Shown: in pieces, positions 1 to 6,145 of the stretch
Layout: every line of letters begins with the position of its first letter
How positions within the stretch are numbered: the stretch's first letter is position 1
DNA from: Gammaproteobacteria bacterium
Lineage (GTDB): Bacteria; Pseudomonadota; Gammaproteobacteria; HK1
Reading direction: 5' to 3'
Assembly: GCA_022822245.1 (NCBI GenBank)
Contig: JAJECB010000191.1
Coordinates: 1-10,357, forward strand
Length of the DNA stretch: 10,357 bases
Notes under the pieces: generated by a model
Databases searched by the model: none
Told to the model about the DNA's origin: nothing
The model's input: only the letters and a program-made list of their open reading frames with translations
Made by a program: the position numbers and the translations under genes

Positions 1-1
1 C

Positions 2-145
2 GCGCTCGGAGCCGGCATGACGGTGTTCGCGTTCGCGGCAGCGGACGAATCCCCGCCTGCGTTGCCGGCGGGCGCACAGCTCTTTCGGGAGATGGGCGCG
101 CTCCCGGACCTCCTCGCCGCCGCGCCTCGACCGGCGGGGACCTGA
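2..145 (+). CDS. C-terminal end of a HAD-superfamily hydrolase (partial)
   Basis: An open frame enters from the left edge and ends at TGA 143-145, giving 47 residues. The segment reads like the last part of a haloacid dehalogenase-like phosphatase. A G-A-G-M stretch leads into a hydrophobic strand (TVFAFAAA). A short variable part follows, with an A-G-A-x-x-x-F motif and a closing M-x-A-L-P-D-L-L. This matches the usual tail of the beta-phosphoglucomutase/phosphoglycolate phosphatase-like group: A-G-M, a V-x-G-F strand, then A-G-A, V-F and L-P-x-L. The catalytic aspartates lie outside the window, so the substrate cannot be judged. The next gene starts 29 bp downstream on the same strand and could be cotranscribed. 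The family call rests on the tail pattern alone. Confidence 0.5.
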   Translation, partial: ALGAGMTVFAFAAADESPPALPAGAQLFREMGALPDLLAAAPRPAGT

Positions 146-174
146 GCGCTCCTTCGGTACGGGGCGAGGGTCAC

Positions 175-1071
175 GTGGACGAGGGACGCGGACGGAGCGA
201 AGAGCGGCCCGGTGCGCCCGCTCCGGGGGACGCCGCGCCGAGCGACGGCGATTCGCCGGAGGCGGAGAACGCCCGGGGGACCGAAGCGGAGGATTCGTCC
301 ACCACCCCCCTCGCGGGGCGCATCGGATGGACGCGGACCGTGGAGGTCGATGGCGTGCGGCGCCCCGTCGCCTCGCTCCTGCGGCGGGGGACGGCGCTCG
401 CCATCGACATCTGCTTCGCCCTCCTCGCCGCGGGGCTCGCCATCGACGTCCTCGCGTTCTTCGTGCCGGTCGACACCGCCGCAGCGTCCGGGTTCATGTT
501 CGCGATCTTCGGCTTCCTCGCGCTCTATATCGTGTGGCTGCGGGATCGAGGGGCTTCGCGCCCGGGCGGCGGGTTCCGGTTCGGGCTGAGCGGCGGTCGC
601 TGGCTGCTCGGCCTTCGCCTCGTTCCGGTGGCGGGTCCGCGGCGGCTCATCCGGCCGGTCACGGTGGCCGACTCCGAGCGCACGGAAGGCGAGACGATGC
701 GGATCATCCGCGCCGTGCTCGTCGGGGTGATGGCGTCCCTGGTCGCCCTCCTGCTTCTCGCCCACGCGGTGAGCCGCACGGTCGTCTTCCTCACCGTCCG
801 GGACTACGCGGAGCGGCATCCGCCTCTCGCGGCGGAGCGGGGGAGCGACCCCGAGCTCGCGTCCTTTCCTTCGTCGCTCATCGTCGGTCGCAGCCGCGCG
901 TACGTGCAGGTCGACGCCGAGTGGGGCGACCGCGGCGACCCGCTCGACTTCTTCCTCGTGCGCGACGGCGGGGAATGGAAGGTCGCGGAGGTTCGGGTCG
1001 GGCGCTCCGCGTGGTTCCGGGCCAACCCCTACCTGCTCGACGCGCAGGACGCCGACGTCCCGGCCCCCTGA
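175..1071 (+). CDS. RDD-like integral membrane protein with a soluble C-terminal domain
   Basis: This 298-residue protein opens with about 55 charged, Pro/Ala/Glu-rich residues that look disordered. Hydrophobic segments follow at about 74-97, 105-122 and 178-201. The first is preceded by an Arg pair and contains an Asp (R70-R71, D78), and a G-G-R-W-L-L-G-L-R-L-V stretch lies at 140-150. This spacing resembles RDD-family membrane proteins, whose role is mostly unknown. After the last membrane segment there is a soluble domain of about 95 residues (204-298) with a helical start and beta-like strands around 232-276. It may be a small extracytoplasmic or Coa1-like fold, but I cannot assign it firmly. 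The start is the GTG at 175, preceded by a weak GAGG. No other convincing start precedes the membrane part, though one further in would only trim the disordered leader. Confidence 0.6.
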   Translation: MDEGRGRSEERPGAPAPGDAAPSDGDSPEAENARGTEAEDSSTTPLAGRIGWTRTVEVDGVRRPVASLLRRGTALAIDICFALLAAGLAIDVLAFFVPVDTAAASGFMFAIFGFLALYIVWLRDRGASRPGGGFRFGLSGGRWLLGLRLVPVAGPRRLIRPVTVADSERTEGETMRIIRAVLVGVMASLVALLLLAHAVSRTVVFLTVRDYAERHPPLAAERGSDPELASFPSSLIVGRSRAYVQVDAEWGDRGDPLDFFLVRDGGEWKVAEVRVGRSAWFRANPYLLDAQDADVPAP

Positions 1072-1110
1072 ACCCCGCCGGGCCGAGCCTGGATCAGTTG
1101 CGGCCGGCCG

Positions 1111-1148
1111 CGCCGCCGAGCAAGGGAACATGCGTCCGCGCGGCGGCG
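1111..1148. terminator. Inverted repeat in the convergent gap, possible bidirectional terminator
   Basis: The 84-bp gap between two convergent genes contains an 8-bp perfect inverted repeat, CGCCGCCG at 1111-1118 and CGGCGGCG at 1141-1148, separated by 22 nt. A 12-bp perfect palindrome, GCGGCCGGCCGC, lies beside it at 1100-1111. There is no T-run on either side, so it is not a classic intrinsic terminator. Its place between converging genes is the main support. In such GC-rich DNA short repeats of this kind also occur by chance. Confidence 0.25.
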
Positions 1149-1155
1149 AGTGCGA

Positions 1156-2151
1156 TCATGCCCTGACGGGCAGCAGCGTCCCGGTCTCCGCCTGCTCGGC
1201 ACGCTTCAGGACCTCAATCGCCGTCGCCAGGTCCTCGAGGGCAATCCCCAGGTTGAACACCAGGATCCGTTGCTCGTCGGACGTTCTCCTCCCCTTCCCA
1301 TGGGCGACGAGCTCCGCCACCGTGGAGTCGATCCGTGTCACTCCCGGGAACTTGCCCTCATTGCGGCGGGCGTCCTCGATCTGGCCGTAGTCGTCGGTCA
1401 GGACGAGGTCCATCGATGCAATCGCGTCGTCCGTGACGTAGCTGTCGTAGTCGATAGTAACGACCAACGTGCCCGGTCCGATCCATTCGGACCGAATGAC
1501 CGGCTCGCGATCCTTCCGGATTGGTCCACCCGTCACCAGCACGTCGCAGTTGCGGGCGACCTCTTCGGGGCCTTTCATCCCCATGATGGAAGCGAAGCCG
1601 GACCGGCCGGTCATCTCCTCGATGAAGCCCTCCTGGCGTTCGGGGACGATGTCGTAGCAGACACACTGGTCGAACTGCGGTCGGGCCGCATGGACGGCCT
1701 CCAGGTGTTTCCGGCCCTGCAGGCCACAGCCGAGGATGCCGAGAGTGCGATCCCTCTCCTTCGCCAGATGCCTGACGACCAGTCCGGTTGCGGCAGCGGT
1801 ACGCTGGCCGGTGATCCACCCCGCGTCCATGACGGCATGCATCTGGCCGGTGGCGTCCTCGGTCAGGATGTAGAGGCCCTGGATGTAGGGCAGGCCCCGC
1901 CCCGGGTTGGCCGGATCGCCGCTCTGCCACTTGCAGCCGGCGTAGCCGAGGTGCGGGCTTGCGCTGACCATCGAGCTGTAGAAGCGCGGGCCGTGACGAT
2001 GGAAGAAGATCTTGGGGGGCATGAACACGTTGCCGGCGGCCTTGACCCGGAACGCGGCCTCCAGGATGTCGATGATCTCGTCCACTTCGAGGCCAAGCGT
2101 CTCGAGGTCGGCGTGGGACAGGAAACGGATGAACTTGCGGATGTCAGCCAT
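1156..2151 (-). CDS. Ornithine cyclodeaminase / mu-crystallin family NAD(P)-dependent enzyme
   Basis: At 331 residues this is the usual length for the OCD/mu-crystallin family. The protein begins with the family-like L-S-x-A-D and E-A-A-F segments (residues 11-34) and has a lysine in G-C-K-W (K74) where the family has a substrate-binding Lys. It continues with the conserved I-T-G-Q-R-T-A-A-A-T-G stretch (R117, T118) and a Rossmann nucleotide-binding motif G-C-G-L-Q-G (141-146). Family members carry out cyclodeamination (ornithine to proline), ketimine reduction or amino acid dehydrogenation. The true substrate is not visible. The ATG at 2151 has a good GGAGG ribosome site 6 nt upstream. The gene follows the DUF2182 gene by 73 bp on the same strand and is the last gene of the minus-strand run. 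Its imine chemistry fits the RidA-type protein encoded upstream. Confidence 0.92.
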   Translation of the reverse strand: MADIRKFIRFLSHADLETLGLEVDEIIDILEAAFRVKAAGNVFMPPKIFFHRHGPRFYSSMVSASPHLGYAGCKWQSGDPANPGRGLPYIQGLYILTEDATGQMHAVMDAGWITGQRTAAATGLVVRHLAKERDRTLGILGCGLQGRKHLEAVHAARPQFDQCVCYDIVPERQEGFIEEMTGRSGFASIMGMKGPEEVARNCDVLVTGGPIRKDREPVIRSEWIGPGTLVVTIDYDSYVTDDAIASMDLVLTDDYGQIEDARRNEGKFPGVTRIDSTVAELVAHGKGRRTSDEQRILVFNLGIALEDLATAIEVLKRAEQAETGTLLPVRA

Positions 2152-2161
2152 CGGAGTCCTC

Positions 2162-2179
2162 CGGCGCCTGACGGCGCCG
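2162..2179 (-). promoter_or_regulatory. Hairpin abutting the ribosome site of the OCD-family gene
   Basis: A 7-bp perfect stem with a 4-nt loop (CGGCGCC, TGAC, GGCGCCG) lies in the 73-bp gap between the DUF2182 stop and the OCD-family start. Its edge touches the GGAGG ribosome site (2158-2162). In the mRNA this could lower or gate translation of the last gene, or act as a weak internal terminator or processing site. There is no U-run. The repeat is seen directly; the role is inferred. Confidence 0.35.
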
Positions 2180-2224
2180 CGCGGGATGTGGAGAAGGGGC
2201 GTTCCGGCGCGCTTCGCGACTCTC

Positions 2225-3031
2225 CTACAAGCCGATGCGGCCGGTGGCGAAGCCGAGCGCGGCGGTGAGGAAGACCGCGCCGATGAAGTGGCGCCAGAAG
2301 CGAGGCCAGGGCAGCAGCTTCTCCAGGGTGACGAGAATCGCGACCGCCGCGACCCAGCGAAGGTCCATGACGGCGACGGCGAACAGCAACCCCATGATCG
2401 CGAAGCAGCAGCCGGTGCAGAAGAGGCCGTGTCGCAAACCCATGACGATCGCGCCAGCAGTGCCGTCCCTCCATTCGGAGAGCACGAACCCGATGGGTGT
2501 GCGGCAGTGCTTGAGACACACGTCCTTGAGCGGCGTCCACTGGTAGAGGCCGGCGGCGGCGAAGAGCAGGGCGGAGAAACTCGGCGACGCGGACTCCATC
2601 ATCGGGGTCAGCAAGCGCGTCGCGTCGAGAACCCAGTGCAGGCCGGTGGCGACAAGGCTGAACAAGGACCACGCGCCGAGGTAGCCGAGGAGAAACATCG
2701 ACGTCCGGACGAAGGGGTCGCCGTCCTCGCGCCGCCGCCGGTTGATTGCGGCGAAGACGGCGACCATCGGGCTCGCCCCCGGCACCATCATCGCCACCAT
2801 CATCACCGCCCACATCAGGTAGACGAGGACCAGGTCGATGCCCGCGAGCGGCGGTCTCGCCATTGCGATGGCCGTCGCAGCCGGGCCGCCCCCCGCGTCC
2901 ATCGCCATCATGGCGTCCGCCTGCCAGGCCGTTGCGGCCCAGGCGAGCCCGCAGACCGCGGCGAGCCCGCCGCCGATCATCCACTTGTCGCGGGCGGTGA
3001 GTCCGGCCGGGAACGGAAACGGCCCGGACAT
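2225..3031 (-). CDS. DUF2182 family metal-binding-type membrane protein
   Basis: A 268-residue integral membrane protein with about six hydrophobic segments (near 17-37, 65-84, 112-135, 150-165, 192-225, 226-262). It shows the marks of DUF2182 (COG5486, described as predicted metal-binding membrane proteins). These are the Met-rich W-A-V-M-M-V-A-M-M-V-P segment at 74-84, Y-Q-W-T-P-L-K-D-V-C-L-K-H-C-R at 163-177 with C172 and C176, W187-R, and H-G-L-F-C-T-G-C-C at 201-209 with H201, C205, C208 and C209. The Cys, His and Met content near the membrane suggests metal or thiol chemistry, but no activity is established to my knowledge. The ATG at 3031 has a purine-rich AGGGGG 5 nt upstream. It follows the DUF1326 gene by 37 bp, a pairing I recall as recurrent, so the two probably work together. 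Confidence 0.9.
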   Translation of the reverse strand: MSGPFPFPAGLTARDKWMIGGGLAAVCGLAWAATAWQADAMMAMDAGGGPAATAIAMARPPLAGIDLVLVYLMWAVMMVAMMVPGASPMVAVFAAINRRRREDGDPFVRTSMFLLGYLGAWSLFSLVATGLHWVLDATRLLTPMMESASPSFSALLFAAAGLYQWTPLKDVCLKHCRTPIGFVLSEWRDGTAGAIVMGLRHGLFCTGCCFAIMGLLFAVAVMDLRWVAAVAILVTLEKLLPWPRFWRHFIGAVFLTAALGFATGRIGL

Positions 3032-3068
3032 GTCGCCCCCTGCGGGTCCGACTGGTCTCTCTCTTCGC

Positions 3069-3764
3069 CTACGACAGGGGCTTTCGCCAGGAAAAGGCGT
3101 CAGGACCGCGAAGGTCGAACGCGATGTGCTTGGACGAGCGCGTCGACCAGTCCCAGTTCCGGCCGAACGCGCCGGTGACGATGTTGCGCACCGCCTGGCC
3201 GACGGTGAGGAAGCCTGGGGTCACCTCCGGCCGCGGCGCGTTGTAGATCCGGCAGGTATCGTTCTCCGGCACCATGTACCGGCGGAAGGGGCCGCCGAGG
3301 CCGTCCACCAGGCCGGGCACCTCGACCCGCCATTCCTCGTCCTCCTGGCTCACCTTCATCGGAACGAACTCGACCCCGTCGAGCCGGATGGTGAGATCGC
3401 GCCAGGCCTTGAAAATCCCGCCTGCCCGGCCGGTGACGATCATCTCGAGGGCATTGCGCTGCGCGGGATCCGCACGATCGTCAATCAGGAATCCGAACTC
3501 GCGATTCCGTTCGAAGGCGTTGCCTTCGAACCGCATGATGAGCACCACGGCAAGGCCGCCGTCGAGCCGCACGTCACCGTAGCTTCCCTCACGGATCAGC
3601 CACGTCAGCACACCCTCGCAGTAACCGAGGGTCGGGTCCGCGCCGAAGTTGCAAGGGCAGCCGATGGCGCAGTTGCAGAGGTCCCACCAGTCACCCGCGA
3701 TCCGCCACCGGACGGGTTCGTCGGCTTCGCGACTTGTCGCAGAAGGGTCCGCTGCGTTGCCCAT
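3069..3764 (-). CDS. DUF1326 family protein with an N-terminal cysteine cluster
   Basis: A 231-residue soluble protein with no signal peptide or membrane segment. After about 18 variable residues the DUF1326 core starts with W-R-I-x-G-D-W-W-D-L-C-N-C-A-I-G-C-P-C-N-F (20-40). This holds four cysteines at 30, 32, 36 and 38, with a fifth at 49 (Y-C-E-G). The rest shows family-like stretches G-R-A-G-G-I-F (112-118) and a late S-K-H-I-A-F segment (211-216). The clustered Cys residues suggest a metal or redox centre; the family has no firmly known function. The ATG at 3764 has GGAGG 9 nt upstream. It is the first gene of the DUF1326-DUF2182-OCD block and lies after a 216-bp gap from the triple RidA gene, so it may have its own promoter. 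Confidence 0.9.
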   Translation of the reverse strand: MGNAADPSATSREADEPVRWRIAGDWWDLCNCAIGCPCNFGADPTLGYCEGVLTWLIREGSYGDVRLDGGLAVVLIMRFEGNAFERNREFGFLIDDRADPAQRNALEMIVTGRAGGIFKAWRDLTIRLDGVEFVPMKVSQEDEEWRVEVPGLVDGLGGPFRRYMVPENDTCRIYNAPRPEVTPGFLTVGQAVRNIVTGAFGRNWDWSTRSSKHIAFDLRGPDAFSWRKPLS

Positions 3765-3794
3765 GTCCTGCGTCCTCCGGGTCCCGTTGACGCG

Positions 3795-3823
3795 ATTATG
3801 CGCGAGGCGGCCGGACCGGCACA
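3795..3823 (-). promoter_or_regulatory. Possible promoter for the DUF1326-DUF2182-OCD block
   Basis: On the minus strand a CATAAT (3800 down to 3795) matches five of six bases of the sigma-70 -10 element and stands out in this GC-rich stretch. It would give a leader of about 24 nt before the ATG at 3764. The -35 at 17-bp spacing would be TGTGCC (3823-3818), a poor match. A promoter here would therefore need an activator or another sigma factor. The call is tentative. Confidence 0.3.
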
Positions 3824-3840
3824 GCCCGGCGCGCCGGGCT
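3823..3840. repeat. 18-bp perfect palindrome upstream of the DUF1326 gene
   Basis: AGCCCGGCGCGCCGGGCT is its own reverse complement and can fold as a 7-bp stem with a CGCG loop. It lies 59 bp upstream of the DUF1326 start and about 140 bp past the triple RidA stop, next to the candidate promoter. It could be a DNA operator or part of a transcription end region for the import operon. Which one cannot be decided from sequence alone. Confidence 0.45.
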
Positions 3841-3863
3841 TCGCCACGATGGAGCCCGCGGAA

Positions 3864-3878
3864 CGCCCCGACGGGGCG
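3864..3878. terminator. GC-rich hairpin downstream of the triple RidA gene, possible terminator
   Basis: CGCCCC, loop GAC, GGGGCG forms a 6-bp stem with a 3-nt loop about 100 bp past the RidA stop codon. On the minus strand it is followed by TTCC rather than a run of T, so intrinsic termination would be weak. With the palindromes at 3823-3840 and 3961-3974 it makes this gap unusually rich in symmetric elements. Confidence 0.3.
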
Positions 3879-3960
3879 GGAGGGCGCTTGCCCCCGACGG
3901 CGTCAACGCGAGAACGCGGTCCGCATGTCTCGTTCCGGACCCGGTTGCGCGGTCGCTCCT

Positions 3961-3974
3961 GGCCGGCGCCGGCC
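3961..3974. repeat. 14-bp perfect palindrome just past the triple RidA stop codon
   Basis: GGCCGGCGCCGGCC is fully self-complementary and starts 7 nt beyond the RidA stop (3981-3983) in the direction of transcription. As RNA it could give a 5-bp stem with a 4-nt loop at the 3' end of the open reading frame and protect the message or slow polymerase. No U-run follows. The role is inferred from position. Confidence 0.3.
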
Positions 3975-3980
3975 GGCCGT

Positions 3981-5222
3981 TCAATCCTGGATGACCGCGA
4001 CGACGTCGATCTCGACGAGGATCTCGGGGCGGGCGAAGCCGTCGACGATGAGGCCGGTGCCGCACGGGTGAACGCCCGCGAGGTGCCGTCCGACCGCGCG
4101 GTAGATGGGCTCGCGATGCGCGCGGTGCGCGATGTAGGTGTGAATCTTGCAGATGTCGCCGAGCGACGCGCCCGCCTCTTCGAGCAGCACCGCGACGTTC
4201 TTCATCGCCTGGTCGGCCTGTCCCGCGGGGTCGCCCGGGAACGGAAACTCGCCGTCGAGGGTCGAGCCGGTCTGACCGCGGAGGTGCACGACGTTGCCGG
4301 CCCGGACCGACTGGCAGAACCGCGACCCGAGCTTCTGGCCGTCCCGGTAGACCTCGTCGGTGTGGAACCGGCGAAGACGCTGGTGGGGCGTCCCCCGGCT
4401 CCGGATGATCGCCATGTCGATCTCGAACAGGATCGGGGGGCGGGCGAAGCCGCGCATGATGAGGCCGGTCGAGCAGGGGCTCGTGTCGCCGAAGTGCCGG
4501 CCGACGGCCTGGTAGCAGGCCTCGCGGTAGGCGCGGTCGCCGATGTAGATCCGGGTCTTCATCACGTCCTCGAACCCGGACCCCGCTTCGGCGAGGAGGG
4601 CGCGGGCGTTCTTCATCGCCTGGTCGGCCTGGCTCGCGGCGTCCGCGACGGTGAAGCCGGTGCCGTGCATGGTCCGGCCGTCGGGCTCCGAGCCGATCAT
4701 GCCGCGAAGGAAGATCTCGTCACCGGTGTCGACCAGGAAGCAGGAATCGTGGTTGAGCTCGGCCTCTCCGTACCAGTCCCGGGAGTTCATCTTCCGGTAC
4801 TTCCGGTGCGGGCCGGTCTCGGGGACCACCGCCTCGAGATCGAGCTCCACCTTGAGCTCCGGGAGGGCGAGACCCTTGACGATGAGCCCGGTGCCGACCG
4901 TGTGGTTGCCGCGCAGGTGATCGGCCACCGTCCGGTAGACCGGCACCCGGTAGCCCGGATCGGTGAGATAGGTGGTGACCATGGTGACGTGGTCGAGGCT
5001 CGACCCCGCCTCCTCGAGGAGCGTCCTCGCGTTCTCCATCGCCTGGTGGGCCTGGGCCGCCGGATCGGCCGGGTCCCGCAGCTTCTGCTCGAGGTCGAGC
5101 CCGGTCTGGCCCCGGAGGTAGATGCGGTTGCCGGCCCGCACCGCCATGCACATGTCGTTGTCGTGGCGGCCGCCGGGGTAGACGTCGCGGGTGTTGAACT
5201 TGCGCAAGCGCTCAATCTTCAT
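3981..5222 (-). CDS. Triple-domain RidA/YjgF-family protein (three tandem repeats in one chain)
   Basis: 413 residues made of three consecutive YjgF/YER057c/UK114 (RidA) domains at about 1-135, 141-275 and 280-412. Each has the same order: an N-terminal R-K/R-F/M strand; a conserved Cys (25, 161, 303); L-R-G-Q-T-G or L-R-G-M-I-G; D-Q-A-M-K-N or H-Q-A-M-E-N followed by L-L-x-E-A-G; a Y-I/L strand; and T-G-L-I-V/M ending in a P-x-x-x-E-x-D strand. Canonical RidA hydrolyses imines and enamines and forms a trimer, so one chain here could be a pseudo-trimer. Counting back from the conserved L-P/R-P pair, the catalytic Arg of E. coli RidA corresponds to Gly in all three domains (G112, G253, G390). 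Classical deaminase activity is therefore doubtful. The ATG at 5222 has AAGGAGA 8 nt upstream overlapping the permease stop, which points to coupled translation. Long upstream extensions of this frame are antisense shadow. Confidence 0.9.
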   Translation of the reverse strand: MKIERLRKFNTRDVYPGGRHDNDMCMAVRAGNRIYLRGQTGLDLEQKLRDPADPAAQAHQAMENARTLLEEAGSSLDHVTMVTTYLTDPGYRVPVYRTVADHLRGNHTVGTGLIVKGLALPELKVELDLEAVVPETGPHRKYRKMNSRDWYGEAELNHDSCFLVDTGDEIFLRGMIGSEPDGRTMHGTGFTVADAASQADQAMKNARALLAEAGSGFEDVMKTRIYIGDRAYREACYQAVGRHFGDTSPCSTGLIMRGFARPPILFEIDMAIIRSRGTPHQRLRRFHTDEVYRDGQKLGSRFCQSVRAGNVVHLRGQTGSTLDGEFPFPGDPAGQADQAMKNVAVLLEEAGASLGDICKIHTYIAHRAHREPIYRAVGRHLAGVHPCGTGLIVDGFARPEILVEIDVVAVIQD

Positions 5223-5236
5223 CGTCGCTTTCTCCT

Positions 5237-6145
5237 TCACGACTTGATCGAAGCGGAGGGAACGACGCGCGCCGTCTCGGTGAACGCCGTCGGGGGCATC
5301 CAGCTCAGCATCCGGGCGGCGAGGCGCCGGAACAGGAGAAACGATACGCCGGCATAGACGATGATGAGCAGCGTCGCGAGGGTCATCCGCCCGGTGTTGC
5401 TGAAGTACTGGGCGAAGATGATGATCCTCCCCATGCCGGATTCGAGGCCGATGTACTCGGCCCCGATGACCGTGGACCAGGCAAGGCCCAGCGTCAGGAG
5501 AACGCTGGCGCTCAGCTCCGGCACGATCGCGGGGAGGATCACGGTGAGGTAGATCCGGAGGCGCGATGCACCCAGGGTGCGCGCAAACTCGATGTAGCGG
5601 TTCGGGACGTTGCTGACGGCGTTGATGGTGGCCGCGAAGTAGACGACGCCCACCCCATAGGCGACGAACGTCACCGCCCCGGTGGTGTTGGCGCCGAACC
5701 AGAACTGGAACAGCGGCACCATCGCCAGCAGTGGGAACATGCGCAGGATGTGGAGCGGCGAGGAGACGAGGCGCCGCAGGACGTGCGACCACGAGAACGC
5801 CAGGCCGAGGCCGACGCCCAGCAGCGTCCCGACCACGAGCCCCAGCGCAAGGCGCCACAGGGTGAGGGCCGAGTGATAGACGATGGCGAGGACGGCACCC
5901 AGGTAGGTCTGCGCACCGCCGGCAGCGGGTCTCGGTGCCCAGAAATTGAACGTCCAGTAGTCGGACATTCCGAGCAGCGACGGCCCGAACACGAACTCCC
6001 ATGGCGGCACGATCGGCGATTGGCGAAGGGCGCTCGTCGGGCTCAAGTGCCCCGCCACCTCCCAGGCTCCGAGGATCACGGCGAGGGCGGCGATGCTGAT
6101 CCAGCGCTCGCGCGCCCAGGCGGCCAGGCGGGCGAGCCCGTTCAC
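5237..6145 (-). CDS. ABC importer permease 2 (NitT/TauT/SsuC type)
   Basis: A 302-residue inner-membrane permease of the BPD_transp_1 kind. It has about six to seven hydrophobic segments, the first near 17-33, then 80-117, 130-150, 158-178, 208-228 and 255-273. The EAA loop that docks the ATPase is E-F-A-R-T-L-G-A at 186-193, with I-L-P-A-I at 203-207. A stretch of about 45 residues between the first two segments (34-79) is rich in Trp, Pro and Phe and should face the periplasm. I chose the GTG at 6145 because it overlaps the ATPase stop codon by 4 nt (GTGA), typical of coupled ABC operons; frames further upstream are antisense to nothing and unlike a protein. It differs clearly from permease 1, so the importer probably uses a heterodimeric membrane channel. 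Confidence 0.9.
   Translation of the reverse strand: MNGLARLAAWARERWISIAALAVILGAWEVAGHLSPTSALRQSPIVPPWEFVFGPSLLGMSDYWTFNFWAPRPAAGGAQTYLGAVLAIVYHSALTLWRLALGLVVGTLLGVGLGLAFSWSHVLRRLVSSPLHILRMFPLLAMVPLFQFWFGANTTGAVTFVAYGVGVVYFAATINAVSNVPNRYIEFARTLGASRLRIYLTVILPAIVPELSASVLLTLGLAWSTVIGAEYIGLESGMGRIIIFAQYFSNTGRMTLATLLIIVYAGVSFLLFRRLAARMLSWMPPTAFTETARVVPSASIKS

Noticed and set aside
1150..2268. 372-codon open frame on the + strand
   Set aside because: It is the antisense shadow of the OCD-family gene, which has the Rossmann motif and a clear ribosome site on the minus strand.
1863..2984. 373-codon minus-strand frame, Arg/Gly-rich
   Set aside because: It is an out-of-frame shadow of the DUF2182 and OCD-family genes, both recognisable in their own frames.
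4190..5060. Recurrent DNA stretches such as CGCCTGGTCGGCCTG and GATGAGGCCGGT, at first sight dispersed repeats
   Set aside because: They fall at equivalent positions in the three RidA domains (D-Q-A-M-K-N and T-G-L-I regions) and are explained by the internal domain repetition, not by a separate repeat element.
2838..5357. 839-codon open frame on the + strand
   Set aside because: It lies antisense to the DUF2182, DUF1326 and triple RidA genes, whose proteins match known families. In DNA this GC-rich, long antisense frames are expected from low stop-codon frequency, and its translation looks like no protein family.
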